Below, piece after piece: positions 35,641 through 45,304 of a DNA stretch of 64,000 nt. Below the pieces are notes generated by a model. The model did not search any database. It saw only the letters and a program-made list of their open reading frames with translations, and had not been told where the DNA came from. Numbering within the stretch: the first letter of the stretch is position 1; the number at the start of each line of letters is the position of its first letter. Source of the DNA: Spirosoma fluviale. Its GTDB lineage: Bacteria; Bacteroidota; Bacteroidia; Cytophagales; Spirosomataceae. The position numbers and the translations under genes were made by a program. The DNA is taken from contig NZ_OCNH01000002.1 in NCBI RefSeq assembly GCF_900230225.1, positions 931,844-995,843 on the forward strand, written 5' to 3'.

Positions 35641-37215
35641 ATGGAATCCGTAAGACCCGACGAGATATCAGCCATCCTGCGCCAGCAACTGGCCGGTACG
35701 CAAACCGAGGCTGAACTCGAAGAAGTCGGTACGGTGCTGCAAATCGGCGACGGCGTAGCGCGTATCTACGGCCTCTCGAAAGTGCAGGCCGGCGAATTGC
35801 TGTCGTTCGACAATGGGCTTCAGGCCATGGCCCTGAACCTTGAAGAAGACAACGTTGGAGCTGTATTGCTCGGCGACTACTCAGAAATCAAAGAAGGGGA
35901 CACCGTTAAACGGACCGACCAGATTGCCTATGTAAATGTAGGTGATGGTATCCTGGGCCGTGTGGTAAATACCCTCGGTTTGCCTATTGACGGTTTGGGC
36001 CCTATCCAGGGTGAACTGTACCAAATGCCGCTGGAGCGTAAAGCACCGGGCGTAATCTTCCGTCAGCCGGTAACGGAACCACTGCAAACGGGTATTAAGG
36101 CTATCGACGCCATGATCCCCATTGGCCGGGGCCAGCGGGAATTGATCATCGGTGACCGTCAGACGGGTAAGACCGCCGTGGCTATCGATACCATCATCAA
36201 CCAGAAAGAATTCTACGACAAAGGTCAGCCTGTGTTCTGTATCTACGTTGCCTGCGGTCAGAAAGCTTCTACCGTAAAGCAGGTTGAGCAGACGCTGCGT
36301 AAAGCCGGTGCCATGGACTACACCGTAGTCGTAGCCGCCAACGCATCCGACCCATCGCCGATGCAGTTCTTTGCGCCGTTTACGGGTGCCGCCATTGGCG
36401 AGTTCTTCCGCGATACGGGTCGTCCGGCACTGGTCGTTTATGACGATCTGTCGAAACAGGCCGTTGCTTACCGCGAAGTGTCTCTGCTGCTGCGTCGCCC
36501 ACCAGGACGCGAAGCGTATCCGGGAGACGTGTTCTACCTGCACAGCCGTTTGTTAGAGCGGGCCGCTAAAATCAACCAGAACGACGACATCGCTAAAACG
36601 ATGAACGACCTGCCACCAAGTCTGAAGGACCGGGTGAAAGGTGGTGGTTCGCTAACGGCGCTTCCAATCATTGAAACCCAGGCGGGTGACGTATCTGCTT
36701 ACATCCCGACGAACGTAATTTCGATTACGGATGGTCAGATCTTCCTGGAGTCGAACCTGTTCAACTCGGGTATCCGTCCGGCCATTAACGTAGGTATTTC
36801 GGTATCGCGGGTGGGTGGTAACGCCCAGATCAAGTCGATGAAGAAAGTAGCCGGTACGCTGAAACTCGATCAGGCCCAGTTCCGCGAACTGGAAGCCTTC
36901 GCCAAGTTCGGCTCTGACCTTGATGCGTCGACTAAGCTGACCATCGAACGGGGTCGCCGGAACCAGGAGATGCTGAAACAGCCTCAGTACTCGCCGGTAC
37001 CGGTTGAGCAGCAGGTGGCCATTATTTACGCATCGACGAATGGTTTGCTGGACAAAGTGCCGGTTAACAGAGTTCGGGAGTTTGAAAGCGAGTTTGGTAT
37101 GGTTCTGAGTGCCCAGCACCCGAACGTTCTGAACGACCTTCGCGCCGGTAAGCTGACCGACGAAGCAGTAGCAACCCTGAAGCGTGTAGCGGCTGATCTG
37201 TCTGCAAATTATTAG
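35641..37215 (+). CDS. atpA: ATP synthase F1 subunit alpha
   Basis: 524 residues. N-terminal beta-barrel with [17 protein letters not shown]; the nucleotide-binding domain has P-loop GDRQTGKTA; conserved [17 protein letters not shown] and [21 protein letters not shown]-terminal helical domain. Three copies of this non-catalytic subunit alternate with beta in the F1 hexamer. ATG 35641 ([17 protein letters not shown]) matches the family N-terminus. atpG follows after a 96-base hairpin spacer; atpH, F, E, B, D and C are not in the window. Confidence 0.98.
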   Translation: MESVRPDEISAILRQQLAGTQTEAELEEVGTVLQIGDGVARIYGLSKVQAGELLSFDNGLQAMALNLEEDNVGAVLLGDYSEIKEGDTVKRTDQIAYVNVGDGILGRVVNTLGLPIDGLGPIQGELYQMPLERKAPGVIFRQPVTEPLQTGIKAIDAMIPIGRGQRELIIGDRQTGKTAVAIDTIINQKEFYDKGQPVFCIYVACGQKASTVKQVEQTLRKAGAMDYTVVVAANASDPSPMQFFAPFTGAAIGEFFRDTGRPALVVYDDLSKQAVAYREVSLLLRRPPGREAYPGDVFYLHSRLLERAAKINQNDDIAKTMNDLPPSLKDRVKGGGSLTALPIIETQAGDVSAYIPTNVISITDGQIFLESNLFNSGIRPAINVGISVSRVGGNAQIKSMKKVAGTLKLDQAQFRELEAFAKFGSDLDASTKLTIERGRRNQEMLKQPQYSPVPVEQQVAIIYASTNGLLDKVPVNRVREFESEFGMVLSAQHPNVLNDLRAGKLTDEAVATLKRVAADLSANY

Positions 37216-37311
37216 TTTTGAGGAGTTAGTAGCCAGGAGTGAGAATTGAGGAGCCATACGGTACCCACATTCTCTCTCCTCGCTCCCCGCTCCTAACTAC
37301 TTAAAAAGAAA
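37216..37311. repeat. word-repeat hairpin spacer atpA-atpG
   Basis: GAGGAGTTAGTAGCCAGGAG on the left (37220-37239) mirrors CTCCTCGCTCCCCGCTCCTA (37274-37295) on the right. The GAGTGAGAAT and ATTCTCTC cores pair as well. It folds into a purine/pyrimidine hairpin inside an operon. Confidence 0.7.
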
Positions 37312-38202
37312 ATGGCCTCACTAAAAGAAGTACGCGCCCGGATTTCGTCGATCAACTCGACCCAACAGATAACCAAAGCCATGAAGATGGTGGCGGCTGC
37401 CAAGTTGCGCCGGGCACAGGATAACATTACCCAACTGCGGCCTTACGCTCAGAAATTGAGCCAGATGCTCGGAACCGTTTCGGCTGGGGCAGAAACCGCG
37501 TCGGAGAACCCCTACAAGCAGACACGGGCCATTGGCCGCGTTCTGTTGATCGTGGTTACCTCAGACCGGGGTCTGTGCGGTGCGTTCAACACAAACGTGG
37601 TGAAAGCAGCACTAACGCTGATCGATGAAAAGTATTCGGCTCAGGCTCGTTCGGGCAACGTTGAGATTATGGCCATCGGTAAAAAGGGTGGTGAAGCATT
37701 TCAGCGTCGGGGCTTTAAAGTCAACACATCGCACGTCGATGCGTTCGGCTCCCTAAGCTTTGCTACCGTACGTACCGCGGCTGAAGAAGCGATGGAAGGC
37801 TTTGCCAACGGTCGCTACGATATTGTTGAGGTAATCTACAATGAGTTCAAAAATGCCGCTATGCAGATCGTTCGGACGGAGCAGATGCTGCCTATCGTTT
37901 CGGCGGAGAAGCCGGGTACGGGAGTTGCAGCCGCTTCGGTCAACTACATTTTCGAACCATCGGAGGTAGAGATCATTACCGAACTGATCCCAAAAACGAT
38001 TAAGATTCAGTTGTATAAAGCCGTTCTGGATTCGAACGCATCGGAGCACGGTGCCCGGATGACAGCCATGGATAAAGCAACAGAAAACGCTGGTGAACTG
38101 CTGAAAGAACTGCGTCTGGTTTACAACCGGACACGTCAGGCGGCCATCACGACCGAGATTCTCGAAATCGTGGGTGGTGCCGAAGCACTGGCCAGCGCCT
38201 AA
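37312..38202 (+). CDS. atpG: ATP synthase F1 subunit gamma
   Basis: 296 residues. The N-terminal coiled coil has ISSINSTQQITKAMKMVAAA and the Rossmann-like middle TSDRGLCGAFNTNVVKAA. The C-terminal helix carries EHGARMTAMDKATENAGELL and ends TRQAAITTEILEIVGGAEAL. It is the central rotor shaft of F1 coupling proton flow to catalysis. Second gene of the atpA-atpG unit, followed by a strong terminator. Confidence 0.98.
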   Translation: MASLKEVRARISSINSTQQITKAMKMVAAAKLRRAQDNITQLRPYAQKLSQMLGTVSAGAETASENPYKQTRAIGRVLLIVVTSDRGLCGAFNTNVVKAALTLIDEKYSAQARSGNVEIMAIGKKGGEAFQRRGFKVNTSHVDAFGSLSFATVRTAAEEAMEGFANGRYDIVEVIYNEFKNAAMQIVRTEQMLPIVSAEKPGTGVAAASVNYIFEPSEVEIITELIPKTIKIQLYKAVLDSNASEHGARMTAMDKATENAGELLKELRLVYNRTRQAAITTEILEIVGGAEALASA

Positions 38203-38230
38203 AATTACGCTGATATACACGAGTATAAGG

Positions 38231-38262
38231 AAAGCCATTACCCAACCGGGTAGTGGCTTTTT
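38231..38262 (+). terminator. intrinsic terminator of atpA-atpG
   Basis: AAGCCATTACCC and GGGTAGTGGCTT pair with a G-T pair around AACC, followed by a T run. It lies 28 bases after the atpG stop. Confidence 0.9.
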
Positions 38263-38466
38263 CTTGTTGTATTAAGCGACTGTTAAAAAACCTTAACGCT
38301 TGTTAACTGTATTGGCAATCAGTAAGTTGTCTTGCTGGTTTTCCTGTAAGTGCAAGTAGCGCGCCTGAACGAATACGGCTTCTTTTTAGTTATTTAGTTG
38401 TGATATACGAACGACTATTTTTTAGCGTTTATCTATCGGTTCGATACCAACTAACGATTCAACAAA

Positions 38467-39036
38467 ATGAAACTTACCCACATAATCACCAGTTTGTTTG
38501 TCGCCGGTACGCTGGCGTCCTGCGCTCCGGCCATTACGGTCAAATACGATTACGATCCTAAAGTGAATGTTCGGCAGTTTGCCACCTATCGCATCGAAGC
38601 AGACCGCCAGCGGAATGCAGACCCCATTGTAGGCAGCAACCTCAACCAGCGCCGTATTGCTGATGCCCTCGACCAATCGCTCAAGGCACGCGGCTATAAG
38701 CCCGTAACGCAGGGTGAAGCAGATTTAGTTGTCCGGTTCTTTATGGACTCTAAAGACAAGCAGCAGATCCAGTCTAATAACATGTATTCGCCCTATTCGT
38801 GGTGGTACGGTGGTATGGGCAATAACGTATACTCCCGTCAGTATGAAGAAAATCGGGTAGTTGTCAACGTATCAGATGCCCGTACCAATGATATCATCTG
38901 GCAGGGTTGGGCTACTGGCCAGCTCAATACCCGGAACAAGGAGCGTGATCGTGATCAGGCTTTCCGCGAAACGGTAACCAGTATCATGAAAAACTTCCCT
39001 GAAAGTGCCGGACAGGATTATGGTGCCGCTCGGTAA
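38467..39036 (+). CDS. DUF4136 lipoprotein
   Basis: 189 residues. Lipobox LASC places the lipidated Cys at 19. The DUF4136 domain spans about 23-180, with FATYRIEAD, NLNQRRIADALDQSLKARGY, ADLVVRFFMDSKD and the end block VVVNVSDARTNDIIWQGWAT. Function of the family is unknown; members are envelope lipoproteins common in Bacteroidota and Proteobacteria. Single gene bounded by two terminators. The 264 bases upstream (38203-38466) hold the atp terminator and otherwise no recognisable feature. Confidence 0.88.
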   Translation: MKLTHIITSLFVAGTLASCAPAITVKYDYDPKVNVRQFATYRIEADRQRNADPIVGSNLNQRRIADALDQSLKARGYKPVTQGEADLVVRFFMDSKDKQQIQSNNMYSPYSWWYGGMGNNVYSRQYEENRVVVNVSDARTNDIIWQGWATGQLNTRNKERDRDQAFRETVTSIMKNFPESAGQDYGAAR

Positions 39037-39056
39037 CCCATAAATAACAGCGCAGT

Positions 39057-39092
39057 AAGCCTGCCAACCCAACGGTTGGCAGGCTTTTTTTT
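39057..39092 (+). terminator. intrinsic terminator after the DUF4136 gene
   Basis: AAGCCTGCCAACC and GGTTGGCAGGCTT form a perfect 13-base-pair stem with a CAAC loop and eight T residues, 20 bases after the stop codon. Confidence 0.95.
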
Positions 39093-39380
39093 GACTAAAT
39101 TTTACGGTCAATAGCAGTGTATGTCTATAGGGTTTTCCCTAAATTTATAGCCTGTTGGGTTTTCACTATTCTCTATATCGTGTACTTAGTCCTACTTTTG
39201 CTAAACAAAATTCTATTTGCCTGTTTCGTACAAGTTAATAGCAGACGGGTTAAATTTTACGGGCTCGTTTTTGTAAGCTGGCAAGAAAAATATAGGTAAT
39301 AAGAGGGGCTGATTTGGTGCGGAGTGACAGCTTATCTGCTTCTGTAGCTTATTTTTAATGTATACGAACAAACCTATTAC
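39093..39380. other. AT-rich intergenic region before the response regulator
   Basis: 288 bases, clearly more AT-rich than the neighbouring genes. It probably contains the promoter of the two-component genes, but no box stands out. A 60-codon open frame here (39117-39299) is rejected as chance. Confidence 0.5.
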
Positions 39381-40028
39381 ATGATACGGGTGCTGATTGC
39401 GGATGACCACAATGTCTTTGTCGAGGGGATCGCATCGCTCATCTCGGGATCATCAGATATTAAGGTAACCGAGCGTTGTTACACGGTTCAGTCGGCCGTG
39501 GAGCGGTTGAGCGAAGAGGCTGTGGATGTGGTGCTGCTGGATATTTCATTCCCGCAGATTGAAGACGGGCTTAATCTGTGCGACCACATTACGCGCAATT
39601 ATCCAAAAACAAAAGTCGTGGCCTTGACCATGCACGACGACGCCAGCCTCATTAAGCGGGTGGTGAAAAAAGGAGCGAAGGGCTATTTATTGAAGAATAC
39701 AACCAAGACCGAATTATTGCAGGCCATTCAGACGGTTCATCACGAAAAGCAGTATTTCAACGAGACCATCACGCACATTCTGCTAAATGACGGGCCAAAA
39801 ACCAGAAAATCGGCCGCAGGGGTAGGCGTAAAACCCAACCTGACACCCCGCGAAACAGAAGTGCTGACGTTGATGTCGCAGGGGTTGACAACCCAGCAAA
39901 TGGCTACGCAGCTGTTTGTGAGTGCCAAAGCCGTTGAGTTTCATCGGAGTAGTCTACTCATGAAATTTGGGGTGCCCAACACGGCGTTGCTGATCAAGAC
40001 GGCTATGGAAATGCAATACATTGATTAA
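39381..40028 (+). CDS. NarL/LuxR-type response regulator
   Basis: 215 residues. Receiver domain (1-120) with acidic pocket Asp8/Asp9, phospho-acceptor Asp54 in VVLLDISF, Thr in VALTMHD and Lys in KKGAKGYLLK. The C-terminal LuxR-type HTH (about 150-210) has LTPRETEVLTLMSQGLTTQQ and the recognition helix SAKAVEFHRSSLLMKF. It binds DNA as a dimer when phosphorylated by the partner kinase, whose gene starts 27 bases downstream. The position just before the SusC/SusD locus suggests control of that locus, an inference. Confidence 0.94.
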   Translation: MIRVLIADDHNVFVEGIASLISGSSDIKVTERCYTVQSAVERLSEEAVDVVLLDISFPQIEDGLNLCDHITRNYPKTKVVALTMHDDASLIKRVVKKGAKGYLLKNTTKTELLQAIQTVHHEKQYFNETITHILLNDGPKTRKSAAGVGVKPNLTPRETEVLTLMSQGLTTQQMATQLFVSAKAVEFHRSSLLMKFGVPNTALLIKTAMEMQYID

Positions 40029-40055
40029 GCCACAACGGTTGTACACGGTAAATAG

Positions 40056-41834
40056 ATGTCGTTCAATTCCGGAATTTTCCTGCTTCGTAACAAATGGATA
40101 CTGGTTGTGCTGCTCCTAGGAGTAAGTGGCTGGTATCGGCAGGGATGGGCTTTGTCGGCGTCTTCGTCAATCGATAGCCTGAAAAGGCAGATCAGTGTGT
40201 TGACAAAAGACCGGAAGTATGGCGATGTGGCAAGAACATACGAGAACCTGGGGTGGCAGTATCACCAGCAGTACGGCTACAACAAGTACACCATGGACGC
40301 CTTTTTCAACAGCCTGAAATATTACAGTCTGCTGGGTGATTCATTAGGGTATTACAACGAGCATATTGTGATTGGCGATTACTACACGCACGACGAGTTC
40401 ATGCAGCCCTATGCCGAGAAGTACCTGAAAAAAGCGCGTCAGTATTTTAATCGGACGCATAACATTCCGAAGGTGATCGAATGCCAACTGGGGCTGGCCG
40501 ACATCGACCAGAAGAAGGAACCGATACCCGCCGGATTACTCACGCAACTGCGGGAGACTGAACGGATGAGTGAACAGCATAAACAGGCCTACTCGCAGGC
40601 CTATGCGCTAAACTTGTTGGCCAGTACCTATTCCCGGCTCAAACAACCCGATTCGGCGCAGTATTTCGCCAGTCGGAGTTTGGTCATAGCGCAGCGGCTT
40701 AAGGTAAAGTGGCTGATTGCGCTCAACCATTTCTACCTGGGTATCGTCAACCAGTTCAGAAACAAGTCGAAAGACGCCATCGTCGAATACCAGAAGAGTT
40801 ATCAACTGGCTGAAAATGAAAATAACGTGACCATGCTGCGGGAGTTGTCCAAACACATGGCCGATAGTTATTCCCGAATGGGCGACCAAAAACATGCGTA
40901 CGCGGCTTCGTTGAAGGCACTGGATTTTACAACCCAGTTTTATACCTCTGAACAGACCAAAAGTATTCGGTTGCAGGAGTTGGATAGTCAAATTAAAACA
41001 CTGGCTGTTGAGAAACAGCTGGTTGAAGAACAAAGCCGCAGCCAGCACGTGCTGAACTCAATGTTAGCGATTGGATTATTGATTAGTGTGCTGGGTGTGG
41101 GAGCGCTGGTGTTTCTGCGTCGGCAGCAAAAGTTGATTGCGCATCAGGAAACCGTAATCGCTCAGCAGCAGATTCGGCAACTGGAGCTTAAGTCGCTGCG
41201 AGCCATGATCGAAGGGCAGGAGGGCGAACGGAGCCGTATTGCCCGCGACCTGCATGACGGCCTCGGTATTCAGCTTTCGCGAATCAAACTGTTTGTCGAA
41301 GCGCACCAGGAACAGTTACCCTTGTCCGTAAAAGAACCGTTAAACCAGTTTTTAGATGAAGCCTGTACCGAAACCCGGCTAATCTCCAATAATTTACGTC
41401 CTTATGCCCTTTCTACATTCGGGCTCATTCCGGCGCTGGAAGATCTGGTGCAAAAGTTGAACCTGGTCAATCAGACGAAACTGGTGCTGGAGCATTACGG
41501 AGAGGTTCCGGCCTTGGACGATGAATCGTCGGTCATGCTCTACCGGGTGGTGCAGGAGTTACTGAACAATGCCCTCAAACATGCCAATGCGAATACCATT
41601 ACGGTTCAGCTGATGGCTAGTGACGAAACAACCCTGATTAGTGTCGATGACGACGGGAAAGGGGGTGATTTTGAAAACATGCCAGCCAGAGGCAACGGTA
41701 TTGCCAATATTAAATCACGAATTGCCTACCTCGGTGGGCAGGTCATGTGGCAGAGCGAAGACGGAAAAGGAACGTCCGTTATGATTTCGCTGCCCGTAAA
41801 GAAAGAATCACCTATAACCGCTTCAATCGCGTAA
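40056..41834 (+). CDS. sensor histidine kinase with TPR-like sensor (HisKA_3)
   Basis: 592 residues. An N-terminal hydrophobic segment (about 14-33) is followed by a helical TPR-like region (35-315) that should be periplasmic. One membrane helix (LNSMLAIGLLISVLGVGALV, about 332-351) and a short coiled coil follow. The HisKA_3 dimerisation domain has the phosphorylated His400 in RSRIARDLHDGLGIQLSRIK, and the HATPase_c domain shows VVQELLNNALKHANAN and GNGIANIKSR. NarX/DesK type. It forms a two-component system with the regulator upstream. Confidence 0.93.
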   Translation: MSFNSGIFLLRNKWILVVLLLGVSGWYRQGWALSASSSIDSLKRQISVLTKDRKYGDVARTYENLGWQYHQQYGYNKYTMDAFFNSLKYYSLLGDSLGYYNEHIVIGDYYTHDEFMQPYAEKYLKKARQYFNRTHNIPKVIECQLGLADIDQKKEPIPAGLLTQLRETERMSEQHKQAYSQAYALNLLASTYSRLKQPDSAQYFASRSLVIAQRLKVKWLIALNHFYLGIVNQFRNKSKDAIVEYQKSYQLAENENNVTMLRELSKHMADSYSRMGDQKHAYAASLKALDFTTQFYTSEQTKSIRLQELDSQIKTLAVEKQLVEEQSRSQHVLNSMLAIGLLISVLGVGALVFLRRQQKLIAHQETVIAQQQIRQLELKSLRAMIEGQEGERSRIARDLHDGLGIQLSRIKLFVEAHQEQLPLSVKEPLNQFLDEACTETRLISNNLRPYALSTFGLIPALEDLVQKLNLVNQTKLVLEHYGEVPALDDESSVMLYRVVQELLNNALKHANANTITVQLMASDETTLISVDDDGKGGDFENMPARGNGIANIKSRIAYLGGQVMWQSEDGKGTSVMISLPVKKESPITASIA

Positions 41835-41919
41835 CGCTTAGGGAAGGCCACCCTGTCTGGTACGTTGAAACAACAATTGCCTACTTGCTCTATATTATTG
41901 CTTTTCAATTAATTATCCT

Positions 41920-44900
41920 ATGATTAAACATATGCTTTCAGGCGCGTTCGTCCTGAGTAGCTGGCTTACTGTCCACGCTCAGGATCGAACCGCACCCAGA
42001 TTAGCCCAGTTGGACAATCCGGCTGTTCTGGCCACCATTAAAGGTGCGAAAACACGCATCGACATCCAGTCGGATGTAAAAGCCCTTATTAAAGGGACGG
42101 TATCCGACGAAAAAGGGAATACATTGCCCGGCGCGACAGTGTCGGTGAAAGGTACACAGTTGGGAACGACGACGGATGTGAACGGTGCCTTCACCCTAAA
42201 TATGCCCGCCGGTTCCAAAGTACTCGTGATCTCGTTTATCGGGATGAAAACGCAGGAGGTTGAAGTAGGGAGCCGTACAACGCTCAACATTACCCTCCAA
42301 TCCGGCGATCAGTCGCTGGACGAAGTGGTCGTTATCGGTTACGGTACCGCCAAACGGTCGGACGTTACCTCGTCCATTACGACCGTAAAAGCGGCCGATC
42401 TGAAAGATATTCCGGCCGCCGGTATCGACCAGCTTTTGCAGGGTAAAGCCGCCGGGGTGACGGTAACTAGCAATGGCGGCCAGCCTGGTGGTGGCGTATC
42501 GGTGAAAGTGCGCGGGGTTACGTCCATCAATAGCAACGACCCGCTGTTCGTGATCGACGGCGTACCGTTTGTGGGTGGTAACACCTCGAACAGCACGGGT
42601 TATGCCGGTCTGGGCGGTGGCGATGGCCAAACCGGAAACAGCGTAATGGCTATGCTGAACCCTAACGATATTGAGTCGATCGACGTGCTGAAAGATGCGT
42701 CGGCGCAGGCTATCTACGGGTCGCAGGCGGCTAACGGCGTCATTATGGTCACCACCAAGAAAGGGAAGCAGGGCGAAGGCAAGATCAACTACGAAATGTA
42801 TACGGGCGTTTCGGAAGTGGCCCGTCGGCTGAACCTGATGAAGCTGCCCGATTTTGCCCGGTACCAGAACGAGGTGCTGCCGATCATTGGAAACCCGGTG
42901 GCCGATGAGTTCAAAAATCCGGATCTGCTCGGACCCGGTACCGACTGGCAGGAAGCCATGTTCCAGCAGGGTAAGATCAACAACCACCAGCTGAGCTTTT
43001 CGGGTGGACGGGATAAAACGACCTACTACCTGTCGCTGAACTACTTCGACAACAAAGGGATTCTGCTGGGTTCGGACTTCAAGCGGTATTCGTCGCGCTT
43101 CAGTCTCGATACACAGCTGAAAACCTGGGTTAAAGTAGGCTTGAGTGCCAACGTGTCGCGCAGTATTCAGAACGTATCCCTGGCCGATGCTGCCGAAGGA
43201 ACCATTTGGTGGGGTGCTTCGACCAGCCCGCTGGTTCCGGTGAAAAACCTTGACGGTTCGTGGGGTGGCGGTCAGACCGTTGGTGGCGTAATCTACAATA
43301 ACGCCAACCTGGTCGGTAACAGCCAGTTTCGGGGCAACACCAAAACATCGAACAACGTGTTTGGTAGCCTGTATGCAGAATTTCAGTTGCTGAAAGGCCT
43401 CTCACTGCGTAACGAACTGTCGTATTCGCTGGGGCAGGACAACAACATTGCGTTCCAGAAAGCGGGTAACGTGGGTGGTACGTCGTTCCGCAGCAAACTG
43501 ATCGATTCGCGGTCCGACAGCTACTACTACTCAATCACCAACTACCTGAACTACAACCTGTATTTTAAGAAACACGGTATTCAGGCCACGCTGGGGCATC
43601 AGGCACAGAACTCGTATTACCAGTCGATTTCAGGTACGAAAGTGGATTTGCAGGCCAACATCTTCGACCTAAACACCGGCAGCGCCGACCAGACAACCTG
43701 GGGTTTGAGCGGTGGTAAAGGCCAGTGGGCTATGGAGTCGTACTTTGCTCGTGCCAACTACACCTATGATGATCGCTACTCGGTTTCGGCTAGTTTCCGG
43801 GCGGATGGTTCGTCTAACTTCGGTCCCAACAACCGTTGGGGTTACTTCCCCGGTGTATCGGCGGGCTGGACAATCTCGAACGAGAAGTTCATGAAAGGCG
43901 ACATCTCGAAAGTGCTGACTTATGCCAAAGCGCGTATCGGCTACGGTATAGTAGGTAACCAGAACTTCCCGAATGGGGCACCGAACCCGGCTTATGTGGG
44001 TGCGGTTCAGTTCTTCTCCGGTCCGGTAGGCTTTGGCTCGTCGAACATGATCAACGGGATTCCCAACCCGAACCTGAAATGGGAAACGGTGAAAACGGCC
44101 AACGCCGGTGTTGACCTGGGCTTCTTCAACGGCCGCGTCGACGCCACCATCGACGTCTACAAAAAAGTAACGTCCGACATGATCATCTTCCTGACCGGCC
44201 CGAACCTGATTGGGGTAGGCGATCAGTGGGACGATCTGAAAGCACCGCTGGGTAACGCCGGTCAGATGACCAACACCGGTATCGACATCGGCCTGACCAC
44301 GACCAACATCAAGAAAGGTAACTTCAGCTGGAAGAGCAACGTCGTGTTTACGCAGTTTACGAACCGCTACGACCGAGCCGCCAGTGCTGCTTCGGCGCTT
44401 GACGGTAAAGTGTACTACAATAACTACCTGATCACGCACACCACGCCGGGCACGCCTGTTGGCTCGTTCTGGGGGCTGGTAACGGATGGATTGTTCCGCA
44501 CCCAGGCTGACCTGGACGCCAGTCTGCCGCAGTTCGGCTATAAAGTGAATCAGACGGAAACCTGGCTCGGCGACATCCGCTACAAAGACATCAATGGTGA
44601 TAAGAAGATCGACGCGCAGGACCTGACCTTCATTGGTAGCCCGCTGCCGAAGTTCACCTGGGGCTTCACGAACTCGCTGAACTACGGCGATTTCGACTTC
44701 TCGCTGTTCTTTCAGGGGAGCCAGGGCGGTAAAGCCTATAACTTCCTGCGCTGGCAGTTGGAAGGGTTGAACAACGCCTACACCAACCAACTGAACACGG
44801 TAACGGACCGGTACACCGAATCGAACCCGAACGGAAGTCTGCCTCGCTTTACGAACACCAACAAAAACAACACGGCCATGTCGGACCGGTATGTGGAGGA

Positions 44901-45147
44901 TGCGTCGTACGCCCGGATTCAGAACATCACGCTGGGTTACCGGTTGCCAAGAACGCTGCTGAGCAAAGTGAAGATCACCAATCTGCGGGTATACGGCTCG
45001 ATCCAGAACCTGAAGACCTTCACCAATTACTCGGGTTACGACCCTGAAATCGGAGCGTTCAACAACAGCATCAAACTCATGAACGTGGACACCGGCCACT
45101 ACCCGAACCCACGGACATTCACCGTAGGCGCTAATCTGCAATTCTAA
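41920..45147 (+). CDS. susC: SusC/RagA-family TonB-dependent outer-membrane transporter
   Basis: 1075 residues. Signal peptide to Ala20, an N-terminal carboxypeptidase-regulatory-like domain (about 55-130, IKGTVSDEKGNTLPGATVSV), then SLDEVVVIGYGTAKRSDVTS opening the plug. SusC-signature blocks include IESIDVLKDASAQAIYGSQA and ANGVIMVTTKKGK. A 22-strand barrel ends in an aromatic residue (FTVGANLQF). It imports oligosaccharides captured by the SusD lipoprotein, energised by TonB. The next genes (SusD, glycan-binding lipoprotein, GH26) point to a mannan-type ligand. Symbol refers to family only. Confidence 0.96.
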   Translation: MIKHMLSGAFVLSSWLTVHAQDRTAPRLAQLDNPAVLATIKGAKTRIDIQSDVKALIKGTVSDEKGNTLPGATVSVKGTQLGTTTDVNGAFTLNMPAGSKVLVISFIGMKTQEVEVGSRTTLNITLQSGDQSLDEVVVIGYGTAKRSDVTSSITTVKAADLKDIPAAGIDQLLQGKAAGVTVTSNGGQPGGGVSVKVRGVTSINSNDPLFVIDGVPFVGGNTSNSTGYAGLGGGDGQTGNSVMAMLNPNDIESIDVLKDASAQAIYGSQAANGVIMVTTKKGKQGEGKINYEMYTGVSEVARRLNLMKLPDFARYQNEVLPIIGNPVADEFKNPDLLGPGTDWQEAMFQQGKINNHQLSFSGGRDKTTYYLSLNYFDNKGILLGSDFKRYSSRFSLDTQLKTWVKVGLSANVSRSIQNVSLADAAEGTIWWGASTSPLVPVKNLDGSWGGGQTVGGVIYNNANLVGNSQFRGNTKTSNNVFGSLYAEFQLLKGLSLRNELSYSLGQDNNIAFQKAGNVGGTSFRSKLIDSRSDSYYYSITNYLNYNLYFKKHGIQATLGHQAQNSYYQSISGTKVDLQANIFDLNTGSADQTTWGLSGGKGQWAMESYFARANYTYDDRYSVSASFRADGSSNFGPNNRWGYFPGVSAGWTISNEKFMKGDISKVLTYAKARIGYGIVGNQNFPNGAPNPAYVGAVQFFSGPVGFGSSNMINGIPNPNLKWETVKTANAGVDLGFFNGRVDATIDVYKKVTSDMIIFLTGPNLIGVGDQWDDLKAPLGNAGQMTNTGIDIGLTTTNIKKGNFSWKSNVVFTQFTNRYDRAASAASALDGKVYYNNYLITHTTPGTPVGSFWGLVTDGLFRTQADLDASLPQFGYKVNQTETWLGDIRYKDINGDKKIDAQDLTFIGSPLPKFTWGFTNSLNYGDFDFSLFFQGSQGGKAYNFLRWQLEGLNNAYTNQLNTVTDRYTESNPNGSLPRFTNTNKNNTAMSDRYVEDASYARIQNITLGYRLPRTLLSKVKITNLRVYGSIQNLKTFTNYSGYDPEIGAFNNSIKLMNVDTGHYPNPRTFTVGANLQF

Positions 45148-45304
45148 TACTCAATGATTGAATGAGAGAATGATTGAATGGAGAGGTGAGCTTGTGCACC
45201 GCTGCTCAGACAGAGTTGGAAGGTTTACATAATTTCTTTTTGTTGAAAGTTTAGCCTTACTCATTCAATCATTCACTCACTCAATCATTCAAAATTAAAT
45301 AGAC
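45148..45304. repeat. word-repeat hairpin spacer susC-susD
   Basis: Left words TGATTGAATGAGAGAATGAT (45154-45173) and right words ACTCATTCAATCATTCACTC (45258-45277), plus a further ATTCA block, pair as a long imperfect stem around about 80 bases. It may set the susC:susD ratio by partial termination or mRNA protection (inference). Confidence 0.7.

Noticed and set aside
39117-39299. Hydrophobic 60-codon open frame in the AT-rich spacer
   Set aside because: Hydrophobicity follows from AT-rich codons; no start signal, and it lies just after a terminator.
43669-45141. 490-codon open frame antisense to susC
   Set aside because: Shadow frame caused by codon bias of the SusC gene; no domain, and the sense frame is a clear TonB-dependent transporter.
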